Numbered from the stretch's first letter, positions 25,466 through 35,261 are shown. The stretch is DNA of 64,000 nt from Verrucomicrobiota bacterium (GCA_016713365.1 JADJPG010000037.1:37392-101391), one strand, 5' to 3'. Notes: generated by a model from the letters alone, not told the origin. Made by a program: numbers and translations.

Positions 25466-25501
25466 TAGCCGCCGACGTAAGGAGGCGGACCAACGCGGCT
25501 A
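25466..25501. repeat. Intergenic palindrome between DUF1501 gene and nirK promoter
   Basis: TAGCCGC (25466-25472) and GCGGCTA (25495-25501) form a perfect 7-base stem around a 22-base loop that contains GGAGGCGGA. It lies downstream of the DUF1501 stop and upstream of the nirK boxes. It could be a terminator for the leftward DUF1501 operon or a REP-like repeat. No T-run follows. Confidence 0.4.
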
Positions 25502-25555
25502 TAGTTCCTCGATTTCACCTCGTCACCTCGGGCGCAACGCGCGCGCCGACTGTCG

Positions 25556-26959
25556 CTACGCCAGGAGCGCCGGCACGATGTTCGCGCCGGTAACTTCGGA
25601 ATCCGTTAGGCTCGCATCGCGGCCTTCGTGAGGGAAATGCAGCGCGCGATGATCCACGCCCATCGTGTGCAGCAACGTTGCATGGAAGTCATGCACGCTC
25701 ACCACGTCCTGCACAGACTTGTAGCCGAACTCGTCCGTCGCGCCGTGAACGTAACCCTTCTTGAATCCGCCGCCCGCCGCCCACAGCGAGAACGCGTGAC
25801 GATTGTGATCGCGGCCGTCCTTGCCCTGCGAAATGGGAAGCCGTCCGAACTCGCCGGTCCAGAGCACGATGGTGGAATCCAGCAATCCGCGCGCTTTGAG
25901 ATCGCGCACCAGCGCGGCGCTCGGCTGATCCGTCTTCGCACATAATCCCTTCAGGCGCTCGGCGTTCTTGTCGTGCGTGTCCCACGGCTGGCCGCTGAGG
26001 AACAACTGCACGTAACGCACGCCACGCTCGACGAGCCGCCGCGCGAGCAGACAACGCCGCCCGTATTCTTCGGTCTCCGGCTTGTCGAGACCGTAGAGTT
26101 TCTTCGTCGCCTCCGATTCGCCGGACAAATCGAGCGCCTCGGGCACCGCTGTCTGCATGCGTGCGGCTGTTTCGAAGTTCGCGATGCGCGCGGTCAGCTC
26201 CGTGTTCTCTGGGAAACGCGCGGCGTGACGCTGGTTCAGCGCCTTCAACAAACCAAGCTGGTTCGCTCGAGCCTGCGGCGGAATGTGCGCGGGCGTTTGC
26301 AGATTGAACACCGGCGAGTCTCCGCTGCGAAACGGTGTGCCTTGATAAATCGCGGGCAGGAAACCGGACGACCAATTGCGCTCGCCATCGACCGGCAAAC
26401 CGCCGGGATCACCGAGCACGACATACGCAGGCAGATTCTCGTTCTCGGAACCGAGCCCGTAGAGCACCCACGACCCGAGCGTCGGTAGCCCGGCCAGAAA
26501 ACGTCCGGTGTGAATGATGCGCAGCGCGGACTCGTGATCGACGGAGCCGGTCGTCATCGAGCGCACGAGCGTGATTTCGTCTGCAATCGATCCCGTGTGC
26601 GGCAGCAGTTCAGAAAGTTCCATCCCGCACTGACCACGCGGATGAAACGCGTACGGTGCGCCGAGGACGTTGCCGGCCTGCTTGTCGAAATGCACTTCAA
26701 GTTCGCCGCCCGGATACGGCTTGCCGCTCCACTTGTTCAGCGCTGGCTTGCAGTCGAACAAATCCATCTGGCTCGGCCCGCCGTGCTGGAAGAGGCTGAT
26801 GATTGCCTTTGCGCGCGGACGATGGTGGCCTGGCTTCGGAGGATTCGACGCAAACGCGAGCTGCGGCCCGAGCAACTGCGCCAGCGCGAGCGCGCCGAGG
26901 CCGCCGGCGGAACGACCGAGGAACGCACGACGCGAAATGGAATCAAAGGCGCGGTTCAT
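25556..26959 (-). CDS. DUF1501 secreted protein (Tat signal)
   Basis: 467 residues from the ATG at 26959, which overlaps the upstream gene's stop as ATGA. The ORF extends to 27013, but the Tat signal starts here (SISRRAFLGRSAGGLGALAL). DUF1501 proteins belong to the alkaline phosphatase/sulfatase-like superfamily. Visible family motifs are ISLFQHGGPSQMDLFDCKP, LVRSMTTGSVDHESALRIIH, VLWTGEFGRLPISQ and DGRDHNRHAFSLWAAGGGFK. It pairs with the DUF1549/DUF1553 protein, as throughout Planctomycetota and Verrucomicrobiota. The pair is thought to act in polysaccharide breakdown, but the reaction is not established. Confidence 0.9.
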   Translation of the reverse strand: MNRAFDSISRRAFLGRSAGGLGALALAQLLGPQLAFASNPPKPGHHRPRAKAIISLFQHGGPSQMDLFDCKPALNKWSGKPYPGGELEVHFDKQAGNVLGAPYAFHPRGQCGMELSELLPHTGSIADEITLVRSMTTGSVDHESALRIIHTGRFLAGLPTLGSWVLYGLGSENENLPAYVVLGDPGGLPVDGERNWSSGFLPAIYQGTPFRSGDSPVFNLQTPAHIPPQARANQLGLLKALNQRHAARFPENTELTARIANFETAARMQTAVPEALDLSGESEATKKLYGLDKPETEEYGRRCLLARRLVERGVRYVQLFLSGQPWDTHDKNAERLKGLCAKTDQPSAALVRDLKARGLLDSTIVLWTGEFGRLPISQGKDGRDHNRHAFSLWAAGGGFKKGYVHGATDEFGYKSVQDVVSVHDFHATLLHTMGVDHRALHFPHEGRDASLTDSEVTGANIVPALLA

Positions 26960-29814
26960 TCGAGGTAGAGAAATGAGTTCAGGCCGAAGAGCGACTGACA
27001 AAAATCCGCCCACGCACGCGCGTCCGCATCCTTCCTGTCAGCGTAGACGCGACGTTGCTCGGCGAGGAAACGTGTCGCCATCTTGCGCTCGGCGGAATCA
27101 GGTTCACGTCCTGTGGTCAGCAGGAAACCGCGGCGGATCTTCGCGACTTCATCCGTGCCGCAATCGCGCGCGAGACGCTGCGCCAAATCTTCGCCGCGTT
27201 TCACGGAGAACTCGGAGTTCAACAAGCTGAGCGACTGCAGCGGCATGGTCGTCTCCGCGCGCCGCGTGCAATTAAAGACCACGGAGGGCGCGTCGAACGT
27301 GCCGAGGAAGGTCGGCACCTGCGTGCGGCGATGCTGGACAAAGATGGAGCGCGCGAACGCGTCTGGCTTCGCTTCATCCACGAGCACTTCGCCGATCCCG
27401 TTGCGCGGCGTCGGCACATACGGCCCATTCGTCTTTGAGCTGAGCCGGCCGCTCACGGCCAGCATCGCATCGCGAATCGCCTCTGCATCCAGCCGACGCA
27501 CGGGATAACGCCAGAGCAGGTGATTGTCCGGGTCGCGTTCCACCGCCCGGCTTCGCGGCGCGCTCGTCTGGCGGAACGTCGCCGATTCGAGAATCAGCCG
27601 GTGCAACGCCTTCATGCTCCAGCCGGACTCGATGAACTTCGAGGCCAGCCAGTCGAGCAGTTCGGGATGCGACGGCTTCGCGCCACTCAGGCCGAGGTTG
27701 TCCGGCGTGGCGACGATCCCGACGCCGAAGTAATGCTGCCAGACGCGATTCACCGTCACGCGCGCGAGCAGCGACGCTTGCGGTGAGTTCGCTTCGGTCA
27801 GCCAATTCGCCCACGCCAGCCGACGACCGGTGGTGGCGGTGGTCTTCGCAGGTTGGAAGTTCGCAACGCGTCCATCGCGTGTCTTGAGAAAGGCGGGGAA
27901 CGACGGCGTCACCACGTCGCCTGGGGTCTTGTGATTGCCGCGCTTGAGCAACCGCACCTCGGGAGCCTCGGCGCTGCCGTCACTCACCCACGCGATGCGA
28001 CCGGGCTTCGGCGAACGTTTCGCGGCAACGGCTTTCGTTGCCTTGTCGAACGCTTTCTTTCGCTCCGCGAGCTCCTTTTGAAAACGCTCGTTCTTCGCCA
28101 CCCAGCCCGGCTCGGAATCGTTCGAGCCTTCGATGATGACGTTGTCCACGACGAAGCTCCGACCGCAGCAATACTCGAACGCAAAGCCGCCTTCCGGCAG
28201 ATCCCTTTCCTTCAGCTTGAGCGACGCGCCGTCCACCGCGCCATCGACGAGATGCTCCAGCGTGAACTCGTTCGTCGCTGTGCGCGTGATACGGACGCCG
28301 TAGTTGTGGCCGGACTTGTAGCCTGTCTCACCAATGCTGCCGCGGCTCTTCGAGTCAGCGCCCGGATAGTCGACATGCACGCTCGTCGCACCGCCGGGAT
28401 TGCCGTCGATGAGGATGTTGCCGCGGTCGGTGTCGCCATTGTCGTTGAAATCACGCGCCGCGATAACGTAGCCGATGCGCTCTGCAGAGCCGCCCTTGCC
28501 GTCGATCTTCGTCGCTACGAGATCGAACGTGACTTGAATCCATTGACCTACCGCGCCCGGACGCCACTCGAACGCGTCTTTCGTGCTCAGCCAGCGATCA
28601 CCGGATCCGCCGCCTTCGATAATCTCCAAAGCACCGTCCTTCACACGCGCCGCCGGAGCTTTGTCAGAATCAAGCGTCACAGCAGGCGAACCTGCCGGTG
28701 CATCGTCCGTCGGCGCCGTGTTCGACCAACGCTTCGTCAGGGGCTCGCCGTCGTTGAAACCATCCGAGAACAGCCGCCAGCCGCCGGGTTGATTCGTCGC
28801 CTGCCACGTCTTGAATTGGCTCTTCAACTCCGCCAGCTCCGCATCGAGTTTCTTCTCGGCCGCCTGCCAGGTTTCGAGTTCGCCGGGGAGATTCGCGTGG
28901 ACGACGCGGTCGTTCGGCTTCACCCACTTGTCGATGTTGAAGGCTGGATACAGCACCGCTTGCAGCGCGTAGTAGTCCTTGATCGTCAGCGGCTCGAACT
29001 TGTGATCGTGACACTTCGCGCACTGCATGGTCACGCCGAGCAGACTGGAGCCGATGATTTGCATCGCGGACTCCAGTGCGTAATAGCGGTCTGTGCGCAC
29101 CTCGTCGGGATTGCCGTCGCTTTCGCCCGAGCCGTCCTGACCATTGCGCAGGTAATGCGTGGCTTCGAGCAGTTCGATGATCTCCGGCGTTGCCGGTTCG
29201 CCGCGCTTCCAGCCGGACAATTCGTCGCCCGCGATCTGTTCGCGCACGAACTGATCAAACGGCTTGTCGCGATTGACCGAACGAATGACGTAATCGCGAT
29301 AGCGGTAGGCGAGCGGTCGGTCGGTGTCCGCGTTGAAGTAACCGTTCGAGTCGGCGTAACCGGCGGCGTCGAGCCAGTGCTTGCCCCAGCGCTCGCCATG
29401 ACGCGGTGAGTTCAGGTAGCGCTCCACCATGCGTTCATACGCACCGGAGCTTTTGTCCGCGACGAACGCAGCGATCTCCTCCGGCGTCGGTGGAAGCCCC
29501 GTGAGTACGAACGCGACGCGGCGGACGAGTGTCGCTCGATCTGCCTCACGACTTGGAGCCAGCTTCGCTTCGCGTAGTTTGCGTCGCACAAAGTAGTCAA
29601 TGGACGCCTCCGAGCCGAGGGCTGCTACCGGACGCAGCGGCTGAAAAGACCAATGGTTCCCGGCTGCCGGAGCGACAGGGGTTTTCGACTTTGCTTCGTC
29701 CGAAGCCAGAGCCGCCGCGCCGAGCATTACCGTGACCGCGACGCCGAGAATCAGGCCCACGCGCCGAACACCCGGGCGGGTTGACTCGCGGTAAACGTGT
29801 TGGCAGCGGTTCAT
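26956..29814 (-). CDS. PSD1-type protein: DUF1549 and DUF1553 with c-type haem motif
   Basis: 952 residues with an N-terminal signal (VGLILGVAVTVMLGAAALAS). DUF1549 covers about 70-280 (YFVRRKLREAKLAPSREADR, RHGERWGKHWLDAAGYADSN) and ends at a CxxCH haem site, MQCAKCHDHKFEPL, near 265. Residues about 348-561 look like an inserted LamG/jelly-roll-type module (DGFNDGEPLTKRWS...VVDNVIIEGS). DUF1553 covers about 660-930 (ARVTVNRVWQHYFG, FDAPSVVFNCTRRAETTMPL). It is cotranscribed with the DUF1501 gene. The role is probably in periplasmic carbohydrate or sulfated-glycan degradation. The N-terminal haem-binding planctomycete cytochrome domain seen in longer homologues is absent. Confidence 0.88.
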   Translation of the reverse strand: MNRCQHVYRESTRPGVRRVGLILGVAVTVMLGAAALASDEAKSKTPVAPAAGNHWSFQPLRPVAALGSEASIDYFVRRKLREAKLAPSREADRATLVRRVAFVLTGLPPTPEEIAAFVADKSSGAYERMVERYLNSPRHGERWGKHWLDAAGYADSNGYFNADTDRPLAYRYRDYVIRSVNRDKPFDQFVREQIAGDELSGWKRGEPATPEIIELLEATHYLRNGQDGSGESDGNPDEVRTDRYYALESAMQIIGSSLLGVTMQCAKCHDHKFEPLTIKDYYALQAVLYPAFNIDKWVKPNDRVVHANLPGELETWQAAEKKLDAELAELKSQFKTWQATNQPGGWRLFSDGFNDGEPLTKRWSNTAPTDDAPAGSPAVTLDSDKAPAARVKDGALEIIEGGGSGDRWLSTKDAFEWRPGAVGQWIQVTFDLVATKIDGKGGSAERIGYVIAARDFNDNGDTDRGNILIDGNPGGATSVHVDYPGADSKSRGSIGETGYKSGHNYGVRITRTATNEFTLEHLVDGAVDGASLKLKERDLPEGGFAFEYCCGRSFVVDNVIIEGSNDSEPGWVAKNERFQKELAERKKAFDKATKAVAAKRSPKPGRIAWVSDGSAEAPEVRLLKRGNHKTPGDVVTPSFPAFLKTRDGRVANFQPAKTTATTGRRLAWANWLTEANSPQASLLARVTVNRVWQHYFGVGIVATPDNLGLSGAKPSHPELLDWLASKFIESGWSMKALHRLILESATFRQTSAPRSRAVERDPDNHLLWRYPVRRLDAEAIRDAMLAVSGRLSSKTNGPYVPTPRNGIGEVLVDEAKPDAFARSIFVQHRRTQVPTFLGTFDAPSVVFNCTRRAETTMPLQSLSLLNSEFSVKRGEDLAQRLARDCGTDEVAKIRRGFLLTTGREPDSAERKMATRFLAEQRRVYADRKDADARAWADFCQSLFGLNSFLYLE

Positions 29815-29906
29815 GGTGACTGAGTTCGACTGTATCGAGTGGGAGAGGATTCAACAACACCAGAGGACGATCACTATACTGCTTCAAGCGAGGGCGGGAA
29901 TGTTCG

Positions 29907-31832
29907 TTACTCCAGATCAATTCGTCCCCAATCCTCCGGCCGGCCCTGCACGCCCGACCGCGTCGACCACGCGATGCGCGACTTGTTGATGTTCTCGCCG
30001 AGTGCCGCATCACGTTTGTCGCCGTCGTAAACAATCACATTGAAGCCGAGCCGGCGTTGGCCGCGTTTGAGGCCGATTTCATCGAACGGAATCGCGGCTT
30101 GAACTCGGTATCCATCGACCGTGCGAATGGAGTTCAGGCGCGTCTTCGGCGCCGTTTCTTCCACCAGACCCTGGTTCGCATCCGCATCGCGTGCGGCACG
30201 GACGACTCCGGTGGTGTCGAACGGAAAGATCCCCAGCTTGTAACAACCCATCGTGTGTTCAGCACCAGCGGCAGGATCAAAGCAAAGCTCGACCGAATCG
30301 CTCCGCCAGTGGCCCTTGATGTCGTTGGGCTCGATGTTGGTCACCACGACGTCATCCTTTACCTCCACATCGACGAAGATCGTCTTGCCGTCGTGCGCGA
30401 CACGGACGATCGCGCTGCTGTCCGCTGCGTCAGCGACCTTGCCTTGAACGAGGTTCGTCGCGGCGACGCTGATCGAAGTGGCCTTTTCCCAACCGAGATC
30501 GGAGCCGTCCATGGCCGGGGATGACTTGACGCGCGACACGGCTGCCTTCGGCAACGGGTGAAGCTTCGCCTTCGCCTCAAAGCGTTCTCCCTCGGCGCTC
30601 CATGTCGCGAGGAGATCGGTGTCAGCCGGACGACCCGCTGGCGGCGTCACTTTCACTTCGATGGTCGTTTTGGCCCGCGCAGCGACAGTCACTGAACGCG
30701 ATGCGGGCTGTGCAGTCCATCCCGTCGGCAAGGTCAGTGCAAGGTCGCCTTTCAGCGGTCGATCACTGGAGTTGGCGACTTCGAGGCGAACTACATTGGC
30801 TTCGCCCGCAACCACGGGAATGTCGCCCTGAATCTGCGCAGCGACATGTTCGAGGCGATGCTCGCGGACCCAGCGACGGTAATTGGCGAAGGCCGGGCGC
30901 GGCGCAAACTCGAGGACGACATCCGCCGTCGGCACACGCTTCGCGAACTCGACAGCCGCGATCGCTGGTGCCTGAAGCGGCAAGCCGGCAAGCAGGTTGG
31001 TTTCGACGCCGCTGACCGGAGCGAAGCTTTTCACGAGTGTGAACCGTTGCGGGCGCTGGAGCCACGGCGAGTTGCCGAAGTTTCCGAAAGCTTGTGAGCG
31101 ATGGTTGGCCAGCGCCGTCGCGGCGATCTGGCCAGGGATGCGTCCATCGGCGAGCGGTTCGTTGACAGGTATGGTGGCGATGACTTCGCCGCTGCCGCCG
31201 CTGAAGAAAAGTCGGCGCGGTTGCCAAACGGACAGTCCTTCTTTGCTGAGCTGTAGCGGGAAGCGTTTGGGGTCGGCTGCCGCGGCGAATGCTTCAGTGG
31301 CGAGCACGCCGGCTGCTTGGTGATGACCGTGCTGTCCCGGAGTCGGCGCAGGATTCATCGTCACGATGATCTCCGGCCGAAGCGCGCGGACGAGCCGGAC
31401 GAGTCGCTCGAGAGTTTGTTCCTTGCCCCATTTCTCCAACGTCGCGGCGACGCTTTCGGTGTAGGCCCAGTCAAGTTGATCGAGGAAGTAGCAGTAGCGA
31501 ACCCCCAACGTCGTCAGGCAATCGCGCAGCTCCGCTTCGCGCAATGCGCCAAGCGCAGCCCCGCTTTGGGTGCCGACCATGTTGCCGCCGCCTTCGCCGC
31601 GCGTGCAGTAAACGTTGGCGACGATGGACGTTTGCCCAAGCGCGTAACGCGCCAGCGTGGCGGCCATCCCGGTTTCGTCGTCCGGATGCGCGAAGACGCC
31701 AATGATGTCCGTCTTCAACAGCGCGGCACCCTGCTTGACGGGGGTCGTGGGTTGGGCAAGCGCGGAAACGCAGATCGAAGCCCACGCCAGAAGGACGGCG
31801 ACAGTGCGGAGGTGCATGGTCGGTTTTGGCAC
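29907..31832 (-). CDS. Secreted PIG-L deacetylase with C-terminal CBM9-like domain
   Basis: 641 residues with a signal peptide (VAVLLAWASICVSALAQ). The LmbE/PIG-L fold starts at FAHPDDE (48-53, zinc and catalytic Asp), followed by YCTRGEGGGNMVG, REAELRDCLTTLGV and the second zinc segment GQHGHHQAAG near 185. A middle region of beta-sandwich type (about 330-430) precedes a CBM9-like end with WRSDSVELCFDP and YRVQAAIPFDEIGL. The family removes N-acetyl groups from GlcNAc-type sugars. The secreted form with a sugar-binding tail suggests action on extracellular glycans (inference). Confidence 0.87.
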   Translation of the reverse strand: MPKPTMHLRTVAVLLAWASICVSALAQPTTPVKQGAALLKTDIIGVFAHPDDETGMAATLARYALGQTSIVANVYCTRGEGGGNMVGTQSGAALGALREAELRDCLTTLGVRYCYFLDQLDWAYTESVAATLEKWGKEQTLERLVRLVRALRPEIIVTMNPAPTPGQHGHHQAAGVLATEAFAAAADPKRFPLQLSKEGLSVWQPRRLFFSGGSGEVIATIPVNEPLADGRIPGQIAATALANHRSQAFGNFGNSPWLQRPQRFTLVKSFAPVSGVETNLLAGLPLQAPAIAAVEFAKRVPTADVVLEFAPRPAFANYRRWVREHRLEHVAAQIQGDIPVVAGEANVVRLEVANSSDRPLKGDLALTLPTGWTAQPASRSVTVAARAKTTIEVKVTPPAGRPADTDLLATWSAEGERFEAKAKLHPLPKAAVSRVKSSPAMDGSDLGWEKATSISVAATNLVQGKVADAADSSAIVRVAHDGKTIFVDVEVKDDVVVTNIEPNDIKGHWRSDSVELCFDPAAGAEHTMGCYKLGIFPFDTTGVVRAARDADANQGLVEETAPKTRLNSIRTVDGYRVQAAIPFDEIGLKRGQRRLGFNVIVYDGDKRDAALGENINKSRIAWSTRSGVQGRPEDWGRIDLE

Positions 31833-31918
31833 TTCATTGGAAGGGGGTCCACTAAATCGGGGACAAGACGTTCTTTGAAGAACACCGGAGTTAGGTTAGT
31901 CTAAAACCGGTTCTTGGG

Positions 31919-32665
31919 ATGCAAACATCCTTCCGATCAATTCCAGATCGCCAGCAACTTCTGCGTTTGAGAAACGGCGGAGGTGCCGGTGTTTTGTCGC
32001 GACTGCATCGCGGTGGTCGCGCCTTCACGCTGCTGGAGTTGTTGATCTCCATCGCGATCATCGCGGTGTTGGCCGGTTTATTATTGCCGGCGTTGAGTTA
32101 CGCCAAGGAGAAAGCCCGCCGCGCCCAGTGCATTTCGAATCTCAAGCAGGTGACTCTCGCCATGCAGGAGTTTTCGTTCGATTTCGAAGTGTATCCCTGG
32201 CAGTTGCCGCCCACTGAAGGTGGTTCGCAGTCGATGACCCAGGCCTCGAAGTCGTTTCAGGTGATGTCGAACTACCTGACCACACCGGCGCTGCTGGTGT
32301 GTCCGAGTGACCAACGGCAGCGGATCGACAGCATTGTGTTGGTGAAGAACACCAACGTCTCCTACTTCGTCGGCATCGAGGCGCAGGAGGAGCAGCCGAA
32401 CATCCTGATCGCGGGCGATCGCAACATTGAAGGTGGTCGGCCGAAGCGGAATTGCCCGGTTGCGGAAGTCTACAATGTCGCCACTGAATTTTCGAAAGTG
32501 GAGATCCCCAACGCGGGCTGGTCGAAGACCATGCACCGTCGACGCGGCAACATCGCGCTGGGTGACGGCAGTGCGCATCAGGTTGGACCACCGGAGTTGC
32601 GGGACTCATTGTTGGGGTCCGGCGACGACGACGGCGCCTTCAACAACCACATCCTACTGCCCTAG
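31919..32665 (+). CDS. Prepilin-type N-cleaved protein (Verrucomicrobial pseudopilin family)
   Basis: 248 residues. A long basic leader ends GGRAFTLLELLISIAIIA, the type IV prepilin signature with Glu at +5. A hydrophobic helix is followed by the AKEKARRAQCISNLKQ motif that marks the very large H-X9-DG-type family of Verrucomicrobiota, Planctomycetota and Lentisphaerota. The end IALGDGSAHQVGPPEL carries the DG element. The role of these proteins is unknown; they are probably surface fibres or secretion-linked. It is a single gene, divergent from the PIG-L gene. Confidence 0.85.
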   Translation: MQTSFRSIPDRQQLLRLRNGGGAGVLSRLHRGGRAFTLLELLISIAIIAVLAGLLLPALSYAKEKARRAQCISNLKQVTLAMQEFSFDFEVYPWQLPPTEGGSQSMTQASKSFQVMSNYLTTPALLVCPSDQRQRIDSIVLVKNTNVSYFVGIEAQEEQPNILIAGDRNIEGGRPKRNCPVAEVYNVATEFSKVEIPNAGWSKTMHRRRGNIALGDGSAHQVGPPELRDSLLGSGDDDGAFNNHILLP

Positions 32666-32844
32666 CGGAGTCACGGTGGGACTCGCGTGTCACTTCGGCA
32701 CAGCCATTGATCCCCCTTGGCACAGAGCATGGCCCAGCTGTTTGTTTCTTCGATTCGTTTTCCTCCAGAACTCCCGGTTTTGCGGGCGTTTCGTGCAAAA
32801 ATCAGGCTGGCATTTTTCCTGTTGATGGAAGGGTGTCGGTTAAA

Positions 32845-32864
32845 CAGCCCGGCGAATCGGGCTG
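32845..32864. repeat. Hairpin in the hsp20 leader region
   Basis: CAGCCCG and CGGGCTG pair around a 6-base loop, about 80 bases upstream of the hsp20 ATG. It may be a 5'-UTR hairpin or a weak terminator for the prepilin gene 180 bases earlier. No CIRCE element is seen. The rest of 32666-32945 shows no gene. Confidence 0.35.
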
Positions 32865-32945
32865 GTTGATTTAACGCGTGCAGCTCGCACCAAGGCGGTG
32901 TGCGGCGCGCACGAAACGAAACTCACCGCCGGAAGAAAGGTAACT

Positions 32946-33407
32946 ATGAACTCAGTAACTCGTTGGGACCCGTTCCGGGAAATGGAAGATCTGCAGAAGC
33001 GCCTCACCTCCATCTTTGGCCTGGCGCCCGCGCGTGCCGTGAACGGAAACGGCAAGGAAGAGCACATGACCGTCGCGCAGTGGCTGCCGCTGGTGGACAT
33101 CACCGAGGATGATCGGGAATACCTGATCAAAGCCGAGCTGCCCGAGGTCCGCAAAGAAGACGTGAAGGTCACCGTCGAGAATGGCGTGTTGACCCTCAGT
33201 GGCGAGCGCAAGTTCGAGAAGGAAGAGAAGGACAAGCGCTACCACCGCATCGAGCGCGCGTATGGCAGCTTCACGCGCAGCTTCAGCGTGCCGGATGACG
33301 CCGATGACTCGAAGGTCTCCGCGGAGTTCAAAGATGGAGTCCTGACCGTCCGCCTCGTGAAGAGCGAGAAGGCTCGTCCGAAGGCCATTGAAGTGAAGGT
33401 CGGCTAA
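32946..33407 (+). CDS. Small heat shock protein, Hsp20/alpha-crystallin family
   Basis: 153 residues from the ATG at 32946, preceded by a fair ribosome site (GGAAGAAAGG). The frame opens at 32898, but MNSVTRWDPFREMEDL is the usual family start. The alpha-crystallin domain runs from about 40 to 140: VDITEDDREYLIKAELPEV, VTVENGVLTLSGERKF and AEFKDGVLTVRLVK. The C-terminal IEV serves as the IxI/V tail motif. It is an ATP-independent holdase chaperone. A strong terminator follows at 33433. Confidence 0.95.
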   Translation: MNSVTRWDPFREMEDLQKRLTSIFGLAPARAVNGNGKEEHMTVAQWLPLVDITEDDREYLIKAELPEVRKEDVKVTVENGVLTLSGERKFEKEEKDKRYHRIERAYGSFTRSFSVPDDADDSKVSAEFKDGVLTVRLVKSEKARPKAIEVKVG

Positions 33408-33432
33408 GGGCTCAATCTGGGTTGGTTGACAA

Positions 33433-33475
33433 GCCGGGCATCGCGTTGGGTCGGTGCCCGGCCTTTCCGTTTATT
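33433..33475 (+). terminator. Rho-independent terminator after hsp20
   Basis: A perfect 8-base stem GCCGGGCA (33433-33440) with TGCCCGGC (33455-33462) is followed by CTTTCCGTTTATTT. It lies 25 bases past the hsp20 stop, between convergent hsp20 and lnt. Confidence 0.75.
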
Positions 33476-35147
33476 TGCGGCGAGTCCGCACGAAGGCCAG
33501 TCCCACGACCAGCACCGACCACGCGACGCAGCTCCAGCCGAACACGTCGCCATACTGGCGATAAAATGTCGGCGCGCGTCGGGTGCCGTTGAGGAGCGGC
33601 ACTTCGAACCGCTTGTAGCCCGGTCCATACGCATCGGAGGTTCCGGGGAAGAATTGTTCCCGCAGATGACCACGTGAAGATACCCAGCAGCTCAGCCCGT
33701 TGTTCGCGCAGCGGACCATCGGCAGGCCGTTTTCCACGGCGCGAAAGATTGAGCTCGCGGCATGCTGCCACTGTGCCGCGCTTTCGCCGAACCAGCCGTT
33801 GTTCGTCAGGTTCAGCAGGAAGTCCGTGTCGTCTTCCACGTCCTTCCGCGCGAGCGAGGCGAACACGTCCTCGAAACAAATCAGCACCGACGTTTTGAAA
33901 CCCAGCTCCGGTGCCGCGAACGGAACGGCGCTCGTTCCGGACGCAAAGCTGCCCATGCCCGTCCAGCGCTCGATGATTGGAAACCAACGCGCGAGGGGAA
34001 TGTACTCACCGAAGATGACGAGCCTGCGTTTGCGATAAGTCGCGCGAATCTCCCCATCCGGGCTCACGAGAAAGCTGGAGTTGAACGCGTCGTGTGCAAA
34101 CGGATCATCCGAATCGCGACGTGGCGCGGCATCATCCGCGCCGAGGATGAGCCATACCTGATGCCGGCGCACGAGATTCGTGACCGCGGAATAGATGTTC
34201 GTATCGAACCGCAGGTAACCTGGCACCGCCGCCTCCGGCCAGATGAGCAGCGCTGGCTTGTTCGTTCCCGCGACTCCATTGGTCAACGCCCGTTCCGACA
34301 ACGCGAGCAGTTGCTCGAAGCGCTTCACGTTGTCGTCCGGCGCCCAGATCATCTGCTGGGGAATGCTCGGTTGCACGAGCGCGACCTTCAAATGAGCGGT
34401 GGAAGGTTCAGGCGCGAAAAGTCTTTGGAACCCCACAGCAACCACCGCGGCGGAGGTCAGCATCGGCAGCAGGATCTCGCTCATCCATTGTCGCGGCCGT
34501 TGCGAACGACGAATGACGACCGCTGCCGCACAGACGAGTGAAACGGCGAACCACGCGTTCAGAAATGAAACGCCGTAGACGCCCGTGAACGCCGCCAATT
34601 GAATGATCGGCAGCATTTCGTATTGGGACGTGCCGAGGAAATTCCATGGGAAGCCGGAGAGGAAACGGCCTTGAATCATTTCCCCGGTCACCCACAGAGC
34701 GGCGCACGAGAGTGCCCACGCCACACGTTGCGTCCAGCCGGCCGAAAGCATCGATTCGAACGCGCCTAGGATCCCGCGCGGTTCGCTCTCGCTAGAGTTC
34801 GTGGCCGGAAACATCTTCCAGCACAGCCAGACCCACGCGCCTTGATACAGGGCGAGATAACCGCTCAGCGCCAGCCATGCGGAGATCGGCGCCAGCTTCA
34901 TCACGGGGATGTTCAGCAGCCAGTAGAGCGACGCGAGGTGATGTGCAAGCCCGGCGACGAAGCCGAGACGGAACGCCGTGCGTCCATCCGTGCCGATGGC
35001 GACCGCGAGCATGGCACCTGGCGCCACCCAAGCGAATCCGGCAATGCCGATTTTCGGGAATGCCGCAGCGAGCAGCAGTCCGGCTCCGACGGCCAGCAGC
35101 CAGCGGAGTTTGGTAACGGGAACTTTTCCGATCGTGTTCAACGGCAC
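33471..35147 (-). CDS. lnt: Apolipoprotein N-acyltransferase
   Basis: 558 residues. The N-terminal half has about six membrane helices (for example RWLLAVGAGLLLAAAFPKIG). The C-terminal half is a nitrilase domain with the catalytic triad regions: Glu in LLIWPEAAVPGYL near 301, Lys in YRKRRLVIFGEYIPL near 372 and Cys in VLICFEDVFASLA near 422. NLTNNGWFGESAAQWQH is also diagnostic. It adds the third acyl chain to lipoproteins at the outer face of the inner membrane, which implies a Gram-negative envelope. Confidence 0.94.
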   Translation of the reverse strand: MPLNTIGKVPVTKLRWLLAVGAGLLLAAAFPKIGIAGFAWVAPGAMLAVAIGTDGRTAFRLGFVAGLAHHLASLYWLLNIPVMKLAPISAWLALSGYLALYQGAWVWLCWKMFPATNSSESEPRGILGAFESMLSAGWTQRVAWALSCAALWVTGEMIQGRFLSGFPWNFLGTSQYEMLPIIQLAAFTGVYGVSFLNAWFAVSLVCAAAVVIRRSQRPRQWMSEILLPMLTSAAVVAVGFQRLFAPEPSTAHLKVALVQPSIPQQMIWAPDDNVKRFEQLLALSERALTNGVAGTNKPALLIWPEAAVPGYLRFDTNIYSAVTNLVRRHQVWLILGADDAAPRRDSDDPFAHDAFNSSFLVSPDGEIRATYRKRRLVIFGEYIPLARWFPIIERWTGMGSFASGTSAVPFAAPELGFKTSVLICFEDVFASLARKDVEDDTDFLLNLTNNGWFGESAAQWQHAASSIFRAVENGLPMVRCANNGLSCWVSSRGHLREQFFPGTSDAYGPGYKRFEVPLLNGTRRAPTFYRQYGDVFGWSCVAWSVLVVGLAFVRTRRK

Positions 35148-35261
35148 GGAGCTTGCCGAAGGTTGGAAGCCGCCTCAAGGCGCAAGCGGTGTGAACCGGA
35201 AACGCCTGATTCCCGCGTGACAATCCGGGACGCCCGTCGCAGATTCTGCGCCCGAACGCAC

